DNA from: Trema orientale
Taxonomy: Eukaryota > Streptophyta > Magnoliopsida > Rosales > Cannabaceae
Assembly (NCBI GenBank): GCA_002914845.1
Contig: JXTC01000027.1
Span: forward strand, 105,163 to 169,162
Reading direction: 5' to 3'
DNA length: 64,000 nucleotides
Positions 12,539 to 24,468 of the stretch are shown piece by piece (positions within the stretch are counted from its first letter, which is position 1; every line of letters begins with the position of its first letter). The position numbers and the translations under genes are program-made. The notes under the pieces were generated by a model. It was not told where the DNA came from and searched no databases. It saw nothing but the letters and a program-made list of their open reading frames with translations.

Positions 12539-13623
12539 TCCATTGGGACTGGGACGGGTCCCAAAATTGACCCGATCTGGCTGCCGTCTTCTGTTCGGTC
12601 CATTGTGGCATGAAAACTTTCATAGAAAGTGAGAAAAGAAAAATATAAGCAAGAATTAAACAGAGAAAATAATAATAATAATAGTGGGAAGAAGAAGAAG
12701 AATCAAACACTCATGCTCTCTTCTCTAGGCGTTGTATACACCAAGAAATACAGCCACCTGGAGCATGACATAGTTGAAAATGTACCACATGGATAGCCTA
12801 AAATGCATGCAAATCCTTCCTCTGTATCCATCAGTAAAGGCCACCTCACTACATGTACATAATATGTACACAATCAGAGAAATGCACCGTTTTTCTGTTT
12901 TTTAGCGAGTAAGTACTAATTGCCAAATTATCAGGTACTGTACTTTCCCTCTTCCAAACACAGACAAATTAATATACCAGAAATTGATCGGCATTGATGA
13001 TTTGATCTATATAACAACCCCTGCTCAAAACAATGACTTTATTGGTTATATATAGAAACGTCTACGAAAATGACATTTCAAATTAGTTGCAGAATTAATT
13101 CATAGTTGACATGACTTATGTAATGTCGTAACATTAGATCGGCACTAACTGTTTTCCAAATAGCAAATAATGCTTTTTCGAATTCATCATTATCCATATA
13201 TATAATATATATGTGTGTGACGACAACATCGCGTAAGGATACCAATTTGATTTTATATATATATATATATATATTTAGCTTAGATATAGTTTTTACTCCT
13301 TTAGATATACGATTGTAATTAAATTAGCTATTAGCAACTAAACAAAGGCTTAATTACAAGGAAGTCACTACTATTTTTGGCGGGGCGCTACATTAAATTA
13401 TTGCTAGCTTATACATACGGTTAGTAGTTGTACATTTTTATTGCCAAAATGCAAAGCTTCAAAGCCATCACGAAATTCTAGAGCCATCTCTTTCACTATA
13501 TATACACATACACGTACAAACCGAGCTCTCGATCACTGTTTAATATATATATATATATATATCTAAAGCCATTGCTTGCTTTCAAATATATAATACATAT
13601 ACTATAAACAATTCTAGCAGAAC
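12539..13623. other. Upstream region of the WSD-type gene
   Basis: No coding exon. It includes several (TA)n runs (13255-13276, 13542-13562). A TATATATA stretch at 13497-13504, about 120 bases before the start codon, could be the TATA box of the next gene; this is an inference. Confidence 0.4.
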
Positions 13624-16600
13624 ATGGAGACTGAAGAAGGTATCAGATGGAGAAAGCCAGCTCTAAGACCGATTGAAACAAAAATAGAAAACAGAGAAGA
13701 AAGCCACAGATCAGGAGATCATCATCATCATCATCATCACCATGAGGTGGCAGCTGATCAGACCCAAAACGACGTCGATTTGGGAGAAGAAGAGCCAGTG
13801 AGTCCAGCGGGTCGTATGTTCCACGAGCCAAACTTCAACGTCCATGTCCTAGCAATCATGGGGTCCAAGTACAAAATTCAACCAGATATTGCCAAGGCTA
13901 ACTTGCCTAATACTCTGCTCAAACACCCCCGCTTCTCTAGTTTGCTGGTCCATATTAAATTAAATTTAATTATAGATAATAATTCTCATAACTTAATTCT
14001 TAATTACATTACTTAATTTTCTTTTTTTTTTATTTTTTTTTTTTTATAGGTTGTGGACGAGAAAGATGGAGGGAAGATGAAATGGGTTAGAACAGAGGTT
14101 GACTTGGACAAGCACGTGATAGTTCCGGATATTGACCCCAACATGGGAACATCCCCAGACGAGTTCGTGGAAAATTACATATATGACCTCACGAAGACCA
14201 GCCTCGACAAGTCCAAGCCTCTCTGGGAGGTCCACGTCATCAACCTCAGAACCTCGGACGCCGAGGGAGTCGGGGTGTTCCGGATCCACCACTCGCTGGG
14301 GGATGGCACGTCACTCATGTCACTCCTCCTGGCTTGTACACGTCAGACGGCGGACCCCACTGCTCTGCCGACTCTTCCGGCGGCGGAGAAGAGGAGAAAA
14401 GAGGTGAAGGGCGGCGGCGGCGGTGGTGGTTTCATCAGAAGCTACTCGCAGTGCTTCTTGTTGGGGTTTTGGTGGCTTCTCCGGTTGCTTTGGAATACTT
14501 TGGTTGATGTTGTCGTTTTCATGGCTACAGCGTCGTTTTTGAAAGATACGCAGACGCCTATTGAGGGTTATCCGGGTAGTGTGAAGAATCCACGTCGGAT
14601 TGTTTACAAGACGGTGAGTTTGGATGATATGAAGTTGGTGAAGAACGCAATGAGCATGGTAAACTAACTTTTTAATTTTTTTTTTTTTTCTCTCTCATGC
14701 AAAAATAATGAAGGGATAACAAATGAATAAGAATAAGAGCTAGTTAAAAGGTGAAAAGAGAGATATGATATAGGAATAGTTTATAGTGTGAAATAAAATT
14801 TGCATGTGGTTCTACATTTTATCTGCAAAGATATTTAACTATGCTTTGACAGGGCCACTATATCAACAAGCTTCCCAACGGGACGGAAGTGGAACAAAAC
14901 TATTTGATTTTGTAGTACGTTATTCAATATCCCCAATTCATCATTAATAAGATCTGGCTTTGATTTGTAGACCATAAACGACGTCGCTTTGGGAATCACT
15001 CAGGCTGGTTTATCTAAGTATCTCAACAGAAGATATGGTAACATTCCATTTCCAAGACTTGTTTTCCTACCCCCCAAAGAAAAAAAAAAAAAAAAAAAAA
15101 TTGGGCCTCATCTCTGATTTCTTGTATTTGGTGTAAAAATATAAATAGGTGAGATTAGGAATTATGACGAAGGGACAACAGAGAACAAAAACAACCTTCC
15201 CAAAAATATTCGCCTAAGATCTGTTGTGCTCATTAACCTTAGGCCTGCAGCAGGAATTCAGGTAAGCGTAACTGATTATTTAGTAACCTTCTAGATATTT
15301 ATGTATATGCCTTCGTTTTTATACTATAAAAAACTGTACACATGCACTCGAATTATTTTTAAAATATATACAGGATCTAGCTGATATGATGGAGAAGAAT
15401 ACTGTGGCAAAGTGGGGCAATTGGATTGGTTATGTCCTCCTTCCATATGACATTGGTTTAAAGGATGACCCATTAGATTACATTCGTAAAGCCAAAGTTA
15501 CCATCGATCGAAAAAAGCATTCTCTTGAAGCTCTTTTCACTTCTTCCATCGCAGATGTGGTTCTCAAACTTTTTGGCATCAAGGTAATATAAATATATAT
15601 ATACACGTATATATATCCTACTATTTTCAACTTATATTCTGTCTCTTCTTCATATCATAATAAATTATACAATGTTAGATAGCTAGAATTAGAGCTGTAA
15701 ATATGGGTCAGGTCAAACGGGATAGTCCGCGGTCTGGCCTGATACTATTAAGGCCTAGTCTCGATCTGACTTTAGGGTCTAAAGTCGGACTGAGTTGGAC
15801 TGAGGTAGTGAGCCCGCCGAGCCAGTCTAGTGGCCTCTTTTATATTTTTATAAAAAAAATTATCATTTTTATAATTTTTAAATGATATTTTTTCAATGGC
15901 CTGGGTTTGGCCTGATTTTGGTCCTGCCACGTATTTAGTCCTCAGACTATAGAGCCAGACTGGACCTCCTTTTTAGATTTTTGGGTTAAGCCAAGTCGCC
16001 CATATTTATACCATTAGCTAGGATAGAATGGCAGTTATTTTAACCAAATACTATGCTAATTTAAAATATGCCAAACTTAATAAGGCCGAATGATACATGT
16101 ATATATGTATATGAACTACATGATCCACACATATATACAATATACTTGTTCCTGATCACAATCTTATTTTATATATATGTTTGTTAACAGATAGCAAGTG
16201 CTGTTTCCCATAGAATTTTCAGCAACACCACAATGGCATTCTCCAATTTGGTCGGACCACTTGAGGAAATTGGTATCTACGGCCATACAATGGAGTACCT
16301 CGCTTCAAGTTCTTATGGCCAACCACATGTAAGCCGTAGTACACTACGTAATTTTTTACCAGTTATACCACTATGTACAATACGTGATTATGTATTGCTC
16401 TTAATTATAAGGGTCATTGTATCATTCTTAGCTAGGTTGCTTGCTTTTTATTAGCTAGCTAGGTACTAAATTCTCTAAAAGAAAATAGTAATTACATAAT
16501 CTAATTAATTAACTCTTTTGTGTTTAATGACTGTAGGCGTTGATGGTCAATTTTCAGAGTTATATCAACAAGATGACTATTGTTCTGTCAGTAGATGAAA

Positions 16601-16704
16601 GTGTTATTCCCGATTCCCACCAACTACGTGATGATATTGTAGAATCCCTCAAGCTCGTAAAAGAAGCTGTAATAAAGAAAGGACAACTAGTCAAGCAAAA
16701 TTAA
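13624..16704 (+). CDS. WSD: WSD-type wax ester synthase/diacylglycerol acyltransferase
   Basis: Exons in phase: 13624-13947, 14050-14658, 14971-15037, 15149-15261, 15374-15583, 16191-16328, 16537-16704 (542 residues). The family joins fatty acyl-CoA to fatty alcohols (wax esters) or diacylglycerol, usually at the ER for cuticular wax. The catalytic HHxxxDG motif is present as HHSLGDG at residues 188-194. Other family landmarks are FHEPNFNVHV, SKPLWEVHVINL, NDVALGITQAGLSKYLNRRY, LPKNIRLRSVVLINLRP, and in the C-terminal half FSNLVGPLEEI and NKMTIVLSVD. A hydrophobic stretch at about residues 245-275 is the usual membrane segment. Odd points are an N-terminal extension of about 60 residues carrying eight consecutive histidines, and a run of seven glycines after the catalytic half. 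The protein is roughly 60 residues longer than typical WSD1. All splice sites are GT-AG, so it looks intact. Which WSD paralogue it is cannot be decided. Confidence 0.93.
15688..16014. mobile_element. hAT-like MITE in an intron of the WSD-type gene
   Basis: Inverted ends AGCTGTAAATATGGG (left) and, in reverse complement, ATGGTATAAATATGGG (right) bound a 327-bp non-coding element with the GC-rich subterminal words usual for this group (GGTCTGGCCTGA, GGGTTTGGCCTGA). Flanks TAGCTAGA (15680-15687) and TAGCTAGG (16015-16022) match at 7 of 8 bases, so an 8-bp target duplication is likely. It sits in intron 5 and leaves the splice sites intact. Confidence 0.75.
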
Positions 16705-17172
16705 ACTACAGGGAAATTGAATAAGGTTCTATATTTCCAAGTTATAACTAAACAAAAAACATGTTCTATTTCTAAAATTTCACATTTTAAAGATATTTCA
16801 ATAATAAAGATCATTATGTCTAAAGGACGTATCTTTGTCACTGAATTGCAGTTTATTATGTCAAATTTATAATAAGAAAATCTCAAAGTCAACTTCCCTT
16901 TGCACTTTGTTTACTTGACTTTTTTCTTACTTTGTTTCTGCTTGTGCTCTTCTAAGTTCTTCCTATATACTTTGTGGTTCTTAAAATCCGCTAATACTGT
17001 AATACATGGTTGGCACGAGATGATTACTACTTACTACGTCTTTTACTAGCTAATATTCTTTAGAATTTATCAACCTTTTTAAGAAGTGGAAACTAGCTTG
17101 ATTCAAAGGTGTTGAGGCAGACGAAAAGTTTGGGCCTGTTAGCCAAACGGCCAAATTTTGGGCCCCTCTTTG
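16705..17172. other. 3' flank of the WSD-type gene
   Basis: Probable 3' UTR and intergenic sequence. No other gene seen. Confidence 0.5.
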
Positions 17173-17499
17173 TTTAATTTTGGGATTATGACATGTAGTA
17201 CGACTTTTAGAAAAATAATTCCAAAAATACGACTTGGCTTAGTACATTTAGCTAGTACGATCTTTTGGACAAATACTCTTTTTAAGTTATGTAGTACAAG
17301 TACACATGCGGTGGCATTGTTGTAATAAAACCATATTTTAAAAAAAAAACTGCTTATATCAAAAGCTAGTACCTTAATAGTTGAAAACTCTTATTGGCAA
17401 TGTTGGTTGCTTAGTTTACTTTCCACCTCTCCATTCGGGGATCAAATCATAATCCATGTACTTTGTTTTTTTTTTTTCGAAAATCTTTTTTTTTTAAAA

Positions 17500-18112
17500 A
17501 AAATTCTCTTTTTAATTCTTTTTAATCCTACTTTTTTTAATCCTATTAGATTAGTTTTTTTTCTCTAATTCTTTTTTTTCTTAAAAAAATTATCTCTCTT
17601 TTATTACTCTATATACTTCATTAGTTTTTTTTTCTTAATTCTTTTTTTCTTCTTAAAAGAAATTCTCTTCTTTTTAATCCTACTTTTTTTTATTCCTATT
17701 AGATTGGGTTTTTTTTCCTAATTTTTTTTTTCCTTAAAAAAAAAAAGGTCTCTTTTTTATTAGTCTATACACTTCATTGTTATCTTTTTTTGCAAAAAAA
17801 AAATTCTCTTTTTAATTCTTTTTAATCCTACTTTTTTTAATCCTATTAGATTAGTTTTTTTCTCTAATTCTTTTTTTTCCTTAAAAAAATTATCTCTCTT
17901 TTATTACTCTATACACTTCGTTAGTTTTTTTTTCTTAATTCCTTTTTTTTTCTTAAAAGAAATTCTCTTCTTTTTAATCCTACTTTTTTTTTTATTCATA
18001 TTAGATTGATTTTCTTTCCCTAATTCTTTTTTTCGTTAAAAAAAAAGGTCTCTTTTTTATTAGTCTATACATTTCATTGTTATTTTTTTCTTATTTTTTT
18101 TTCCTTTAAAAA
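17500..18112. repeat. Two 300-bp T-rich tandem units
   Basis: The unit starting AAATTCTCTTTTTAATTC at 17501 recurs at 17801, exactly 300 bases on, with few differences through to about 18112. Each unit is itself built from shorter TTTTTAATCCTA and CTCTAATTC words. The + strand is almost purine-free apart from A-runs. Confidence 0.8.
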
Positions 18113-18182
18113 AAATTCTCTTACAGTTTGAGGAACCATAAACTACACCAAATTGGTTTCCAACCGTAATTAGAAACTAATC

Positions 18183-18990
18183 TGGTTACCAGAGAAATCA
18201 AATTATTTTGCTACATAGAAATCAGTTTGGTTTCCAAGAAATCTTTATGGTTTTTTGTGATTTGCTTAACTATAAGACATTCTGCTGAAAGAAAATCAAA
18301 CTGGTTTCCAGGAAACCATTGAAATCAAACTAGTTTCCTGTGATTTACTTAGCTACAAGATGTTTTGCTACATGGAAACCAGTTACCTTTATAATTTCTT
18401 GTGATTTACTTAGTTACATGACATTCTACTACAAAGAAACTAAACTGGTTTTTTGAAAACCTTTGTGGTTTCCTGTGATTTACTTACATACAGAGAGTTT
18501 TGCTAAAATGAAACTAAACTGATTTCCTAGAAACCTTTATAATTTTCTATGATTTACTTATATACATGGCATTCTGCTAAAAAGAAACCAAGCTGGTTTC
18601 AGAAAACCTTTATGGTTTCCTGTAATTTACTTACGTATATGACATTCTGCTAAAAAGAAATCAAACTGATTTCCAAGAAACCTTTGTGGTTTTCTGTGAT
18701 TTATTTAGCTACAAGACATTCTGCAAAAAAGAAACCACAATGGTTTCCCGGAAATATTCGTGGTTTCATATGATTTACTTACGTACAGGACATTCGGCTA
18801 AAGGAAACTAAACTGGTTTCTAGGAAACCTTTGTGCTTTCCTGTGATTTACTTACGTACAGGACTTTCAGCTAATCATTTATGGTCTACTTTCGTACAAG
18901 AAACCATAAATGATTTACTTACTTACGGAATATTCAGTTAATAGAAAACCAAATTAAACCAAATTGGTTTCTAGGAAACCTTTGTGGTTT
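18183..18990. repeat. Minisatellite of about eleven ~74-bp hairpin-rich units
   Basis: The phrase GTGATTTACTTACGTACAG, or a close variant, recurs at about 18258, 18342, 18402, 18475, 18548, 18622, 18697, 18771 and 18843, with two eroded units after that. The regular part has a spacing of 72-75 bases. Each unit also carries GACATTCTGCTAAAA and a self-complementary block of GGTTTCC followed by GGAAACC, which can fold into a hairpin. Confidence 0.85.
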
Positions 18991-19165
18991 CCTGTAAAAT
19001 AAAAAGATGACTTATTTATCAAAATGCCACCGCATTTTTTAACTTCCAAAGTATTTAGAAAAATGCCATAAAAAGGTCGTACGGATTTTTATTATTTTTG
19101 AAAGGTCGTAAATTTGGTAATATTTTTTGAAAAATAAGTATAAGTGTCCAAAACCCTTTAATTTT

Positions 19166-20026
19166 CAAGCACTGTCTCAAAACGGTCAAATATGAAAACT
19201 ATCTCTTTGGTTTATTAAGACCAGTTAACCTGTTTAATAGTTTCAAAGCCACAAAAGTAAGCAAAGTGAAATAATTATGTTCAAACGTCTCAAAAAAGAC
19301 TTTTCATATGAGCAGGAATAGCTGATAAATGAAAGTAATAAAACCTGAGTAGTCGTCATTCTTGAATTTTTCCGTCAATCCCTAAAAGCAAATAGGCAAA
19401 AATGATAACAAGAAGCTTAATACATCATGATAACAAGAAGCTTAATAAATCATTGAGCAAATTCTTAAAGTGAACAGTGAGACAATGCAAAGTGACAAAG
19501 AGCAAGAAGAAAAAAATATGAAAAAAATAATAAGAGAACGGTGAACGATAAATTACTAAAAGCTAGCTAGCAATTTTTTTTTTTAATATATTGTTATTGA
19601 AATTAGATACCAGCCAATTCAAAATCATATGACACTATAGATCCTAGGCTTAGAAGTGCAAAGTCCACAACTTTAAAAGTATAAGCGAAATTGCCATTTT
19701 TTCACTTCAGTTTAATAAATGGTCATCTTTTGCACCTCTTTACTAATTGACCACTTCTTTTTCTTTTTAATTTTTTCCCCTAAATGGTAGGATTTTCAGT
19801 TTATCAATTTATATGTCAGTATATCAATTTTATTTATAAAATATGTGAATTTTGGTGTATCAGAATTTCAATGTTATATTTAGTATACATATCGATATAT
19901 AATTTTTTTTAATTTTTTTTTACTATGCACGATATTTTTGTAGTTCCCAAAAAGATTTTCATTTTGTGGTAGTTTTCTTTAGAAAAAAATTTGCTATGAA
20001 TTGTTGCCTAATTTCCTAACTAAAGA
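19166..20026. other. Intergenic sequence, no gene seen
   Basis: AT-rich sequence between two elements. It contains a short direct repeat of ATGATAACAAGAAGCTTAAT (about 19401 and 19427). No exons supported. Confidence 0.5.
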
Positions 20027-23000
20027 TGAACCGCAAGAGTATGGGTCGCAACAAGTAATTATATAGGGGCATTAAGAGTATCGTCTCACAGAGAAACGTG
20101 ATTTATAAGTACTAATTACTAACTAAGTATAGTTTAATTTCAATTTATCTAAACAAATTATAGAAAATTAACTAGATTAACTTGAAATTAAAGAACAAAA
20201 CAACAAGCAATGAAATAGAAGGTAAATGTAAGAACTAAGCTTAACAACCAAGATATCTAACTGAAAACAATGAAAAGCGGGACTTAGAATTACAATATAT
20301 CCTCTAATTTCTCTAATTACCCAATTTCTCTCTTAAATGAACTAATCCAATAGAATTGTCAATCTAGCTAGAACACTAATGCATCTAAGAAGCTTTTTCC
20401 AAAATCAGATAGCACATTATGCTGGAAATTCCGATAAAAGATTTCGAAAAGCGATTTTACTGAAAATGATTTCCGCAGTTTTGTAAACAAATCAAGAATG
20501 CAGCGAAATTGGTATTTTAAATTTTTTTTGAAACTTTACAAAATAAAATAAATAGGATCATTGATCTAACATAAATCAATTCATGGATCTTAGTTTAGAT
20601 AAAACCTGGAAATACTTCACAACCATTGAGCCTTCCCGTCTATTTTCTGGAGTCCGTTGAATGATCTGGTATGTGGGTACCTTCTTGAATCCTAACGAGA
20701 GATGAGCGGACGATCCAGAAGATACTCTTCCTTCTTTTTGATTGCACGTCTATGACCATAGGTATATTTCCCTCAGCGGCCATGAACAAACACGGGATTT
20801 CTCTCGCGTCAGCTCGTTTCTTTCATACTCTCTCTTTTTCTCTATGTCACACGTGAAGCACAGTTACTGTGCTATGGGTAGTATGTAGCTTTCTTACAGA
20901 GGCTTAGAAGAACTTTTCTCTTAAGTATTAGAGAGATGTAAACCATATTAGGCCTATTAGGCTCAACTGACCATTTAATTAGTTATTGGGCTATGTGTGA
21001 TCTAGACATGGGACCTTATGGATCCAAATAGTCTAAGCTCCAATGGGCCAATTACCTATAGTCATAATTAATTTTTAATTATGACTGGGCCTTATCCATT
21101 AATATTGGGGCACTCCACTATTGGCCCAATATTGCACTATTAGACTAAATGTCATATATTTTCTGTGAAACTAATTAATACTTTAATTAACTTGATCCAT
21201 TTAGCATATACGATACCTACATATATACTTCCGATGCAATGTCGTACTAGTGAGGTGAAATTACCATATTACCCCTCTAGCACATATTTACCTTTAAGTT
21301 GTCATTTTTCATCTAACGGATAATAATTGACTACGGTGTTTGTAATTACCCATACAAACATAGTCAAATTCACAAAGTGAATATCTGGCACCTGGTTTTT
21401 ATTATTTAAGTCTTTAAAAAAGCTCAAAGTGATATTATATGCATGGTATCCAAATCATGAAGGGCATTCTCGTCAATTCACAAATCTTATCTTCTAAAAT
21501 ACCGGAGCTCGAACCATATAACGGAACTAGTCCTTTTGTAAGTCAAAAAGATAAAACTCATAAAAACAAGTCCGACAATCACTAGGATTAAGGTAATCTT
21601 GTAATAGTGCTATATTAGTGAAAGATAGAGTATTGAGTTACGACATTTAACCTAAAATTTTATTTTCATTTGGTCCAGTTCAATGCACTTATAACTTTTT
21701 TATAGTACATTAGTGTTTCTATCTGAAGTCAGACACTTCGATGATTGGAGACTTCATCAATCTCGTTAAAATAAACAACACTATATTCTATGGTAAAATA
21801 AAGTATTCCATCTTTATTTGTAGAATGTGAACTCTTTATTTAGACATAATGAAATAAAGAATTTAGTCTCCCATATTTGAACATTTCACACGAACAATTC
21901 TTTATTACTCATTATTAGTCATAGAAACTTTTAGATATTTGCATAATAGAAAACATAAACATCACACGTATATAATTGGGACATAATATGGAATTTATTA
22001 ACAACAAATAGATAACATTTAAATAAAATAAACATTGTTCAAAATGCCTAACAAAGAAACTGCTTTTTAGGGCATATCCCCAACAAATTATTCCTAATGT
22101 GAATTGACTAAGTTCATTAATATTGGGTTCTAAAAATGGTTGCACAAGGTATATAGGTATATTCCTATCCTATGCAAACTTAACCCAAATTAGGTAATCT
22201 TGTACTGTTTTACCTAAGTCCAAATTTCTATTCCTTCTTTCAAGCTCATAGAAATTTCACTTAATATTCAATTTAGCGATCAATTAAATAGAAAGCAAGA
22301 AGCATAAGATTAAAAAAAAATAACTCAACAATAGATTTCATTAATAAAAGAGGAGGAACAAGCAATTATATTACAGTAGAAGTTCAATTATAATCCTAGG
22401 CAAATGAGTTTAGCTTATATTCAATTTACACAACCCATTATATAAAATACAAAGGTTCTACATCTCAAAATTTCAGAAATTAAAGAGTAAGAGAAGAAAA
22501 ATAGAAGAAAAATTCTTTTGAAGCTCAATTTCTAACTCTAGCTCTTCAATCCCCTTGATTCTTGATGTTTCTCCCTTGGAAATGATCTCTAATGGTCATC
22601 AATAACCTCTTGGCTGCTATGGTTTTCGTTCTCCTCATTTGGGTGTGAAAGATGCTATTTAAAAGAGCTCAGAAAGCCACATCGGATTGTGTACCACGTG
22701 TATAAGAATGCTGAATTCCAAGTATTGGCACCACGGTCTCACTTTTTGCACTGCGGTGCCAAATTGTGCCCACTATGATGACCAGAATTGAGGCTACAGC
22801 CTCACTTGAATCCGCATAAGTGGCGTTCTAGCCTTATTTTAGCACTGCAGTGCCAATTCAACTGAATTTTGGTACTACAGTGCCAACTATCGGGTAGAAT
22901 GCCCAATTTCAGGTATTTTGGCGCCGTGGCTTCAACTTTTAATGTTGCAGTGCAATTTCTTCTCCACTTTACTCATTTTTGCTCCATTTAAACTCTAAAA

Positions 23001-23135
23001 CACGATCCACTTGTCTCGATAGCTCCACACTTGAAAATAATACCAAAACAACACCAAACACATAAAACAAGCTCAAAGACAAGTAAATTTTAAGCTCGAA
23101 AAGATAGAAAAGATAAGTGTAAAATACACTTATCA
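20027..23135 (-). mobile_element. LTR-type retroelement relic with a nested LTR
   Basis: Read on the minus strand it begins with a self-complementary TGATAAGTGTATTTTACACT, a common plant LTR start. The other end contains the GTTGCGACCCATACTCTTG-type word that closes such LTRs. A block with GCACTGCGGTGCC-like words (about 22720-22950) resembles one in the relic at 54.4 kb. No gag or pol region is seen, so it is a solo or isolated LTR, interrupted by a second LTR (about 20.4/20.5-22.09 kb). Borders are approximate. It could be Gypsy-type or unclassified, and it is clearly old. Confidence 0.6.
20460..22085 (-). mobile_element. Copia-type solo LTR nested in the 20.0-23.1 kb relic
   Basis: On the minus strand the start reads TGTTGGGGATATGCCCTAAA, the characteristic opening of a large plant Copia LTR group (as in Angela-like elements). 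It lies at 22085 and runs toward lower coordinates for about 1.6 kb. The far end lies somewhere between about 20400 and 20520 and could not be fixed. No internal coding region accompanies it. It must be younger than the surrounding LTR. Confidence 0.6.
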
Positions 23136-23924
23136 TGAATCAAACACAATCCTCTGAAATTGCTACTCAGCCTAATTACCTCAAGTTTTTCATGTCTAAA
23201 GCTGCGGGCTGCAACCACCACCTCTACGACAGATGAACAACTATGTTTACTCCAAATATGTTAATTAACGAATTTTTGAGATAAATATTTCGCACTGGAG
23301 CAATACTGCAATAGTAAGAATACATCTAAATAGAATAAATATTATTTAAAAATATATAAATTGGAAAATTAGAAAGTTGTTTTGTGGAAATTTGTAATCA
23401 TTCCAATCCATTTGAGACTGGATACGGAAAGCGTTGATTATATTGGATTAAATTAGTCGGTTTAATTGGTTGGAATTAATTTTTTAACTCCCTTAGTCGA
23501 ATATCCAAATACAACCTATTGTAGTGTATGAATCTATATTATTCAAACTGAGTCAGTAGGTCTCACACGGGCCCATCTGAAGTATAATTGTAATCATACA
23601 ATAACAAACTAATACGTCAAATGGTGTTTAGCACCATATGGTGTACTATAACATTATCTTAATAAATAAATAAAGGTCGGAAGAGTACTCATAGAGGACC
23701 CATAGGTCACATAGCATAGGAAAATTGGGATGGATGTCTGTTATGGAGACTTGATTTAGAAAAAAAAAAAAAAAAAAGGAGGAAAATAAAATGTATGTTT
23801 TAATTTTAAATATCTTAACTTCAATCTGAACATATCAGTTAATATATTGGGTATATCAAGATGGAAATATTTTTTAAAAAAATAATGATTTTAAAGAAAT
23901 TAGTCATTCTCCACGAAATGAGCT
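23136..23924. other. Intergenic sequence, no gene seen
   Basis: AT-rich sequence with an A-run near 23760. No exon or element resolved. Confidence 0.5.
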
Positions 23925-23933
23925 TTATTATAG

Positions 23934-24398
23934 GAGAAATTTACACCCAATACCAGTTTTTATAACTTATTTTCATAAATATCCGTTTTTAATTTTTCTT
24001 TCAAAAATACACGTTTTTATGGTACACATTTCATGTGTAAAATATGAGTGGTATATATTTACAATGTAAATTTTTACCTATGCGGTACACATTTCATGTG
24101 TAAAATATGAACGCTATACATTTACAATGTAAATATTTTCCATGGTTTACATTTTTCATTATAAATTTGATCTATAGTATACATTTTGAAATGTATGCCA
24201 ATTTTTAGTGTAATTTTTATTCATAAAATGTGTTCCATGGTATACACTTGATGTATGAAATATATACCATATAAAACACTGGTGGTCTATATTTCTAACA
24301 AAACGAATATAAAAGTAGGTATTCATGAAATAAAAATAAAAAAAACAGATATTTATAGAAATATGGTTTTAAAAAACGCGTATTTATGAACTTTTCCC
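23934..24398. mobile_element. Palindromic Mutator-like MITE
   Basis: Ends GAGAAATTTACACC (left) and GGGAAAAGTTC (right, reverse complement) continue into matching arms with TTTTCATAAATATCCG against TTTCTATAAATATCTG. Flanks TTATTATAG (23925-23933) and TTATTATGG (24399-24407) match at 8 of 9, a probable 9-bp target duplication. The core repeats GGTACACATTTCATGTG and TTTACAATGTAAAT, each self-complementary. Non-coding, 465 bp. Confidence 0.7.
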
Positions 24399-24468
24399 TT
24401 ATTATGGGTATGTAGAAGTCCTATAAAACAATAATAGTTTTGTGACAGTTTTCTTCAGGAAAAAAATA

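Larger units (their letters stand above)
17182..19156. mobile_element. Non-autonomous Mutator-like element carrying tandem repeats, copy 1
   Basis: Bounded by a perfect 9-bp target duplication TTTAATTTT (17173-17181 and 19157-19165). Ends are long degenerate inverted repeats: left GGGATTATGACATG..., right in reverse complement GGGTTTTGGACACTT.... Matching inner landmarks are CAAATACTCTTTTTAAG and GCGGTGGCATT on the left against CTAAATACTTTGGAAG and GCGGTGGCATT on the right, so the repeat arms are about 150 bp or more. Inside are a 300-bp T-rich tandem repeat (17500-18112) and a ~74-bp minisatellite (18183-18990). No transposase or other reading frame is present. A diverged relative with the same internal order lies at about 55590-57125. 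Confidence 0.8.

Noticed and set aside
13643-13831. Minus-strand frame with an Asp run
   Set aside because: Antisense of the His repeat in exon 1 of the WSD-type gene.
18183-18990. CRISPR-like array
   Set aside because: Units are contiguous, vary throughout and have no unique spacers; the genome is a plant's. It is a minisatellite.
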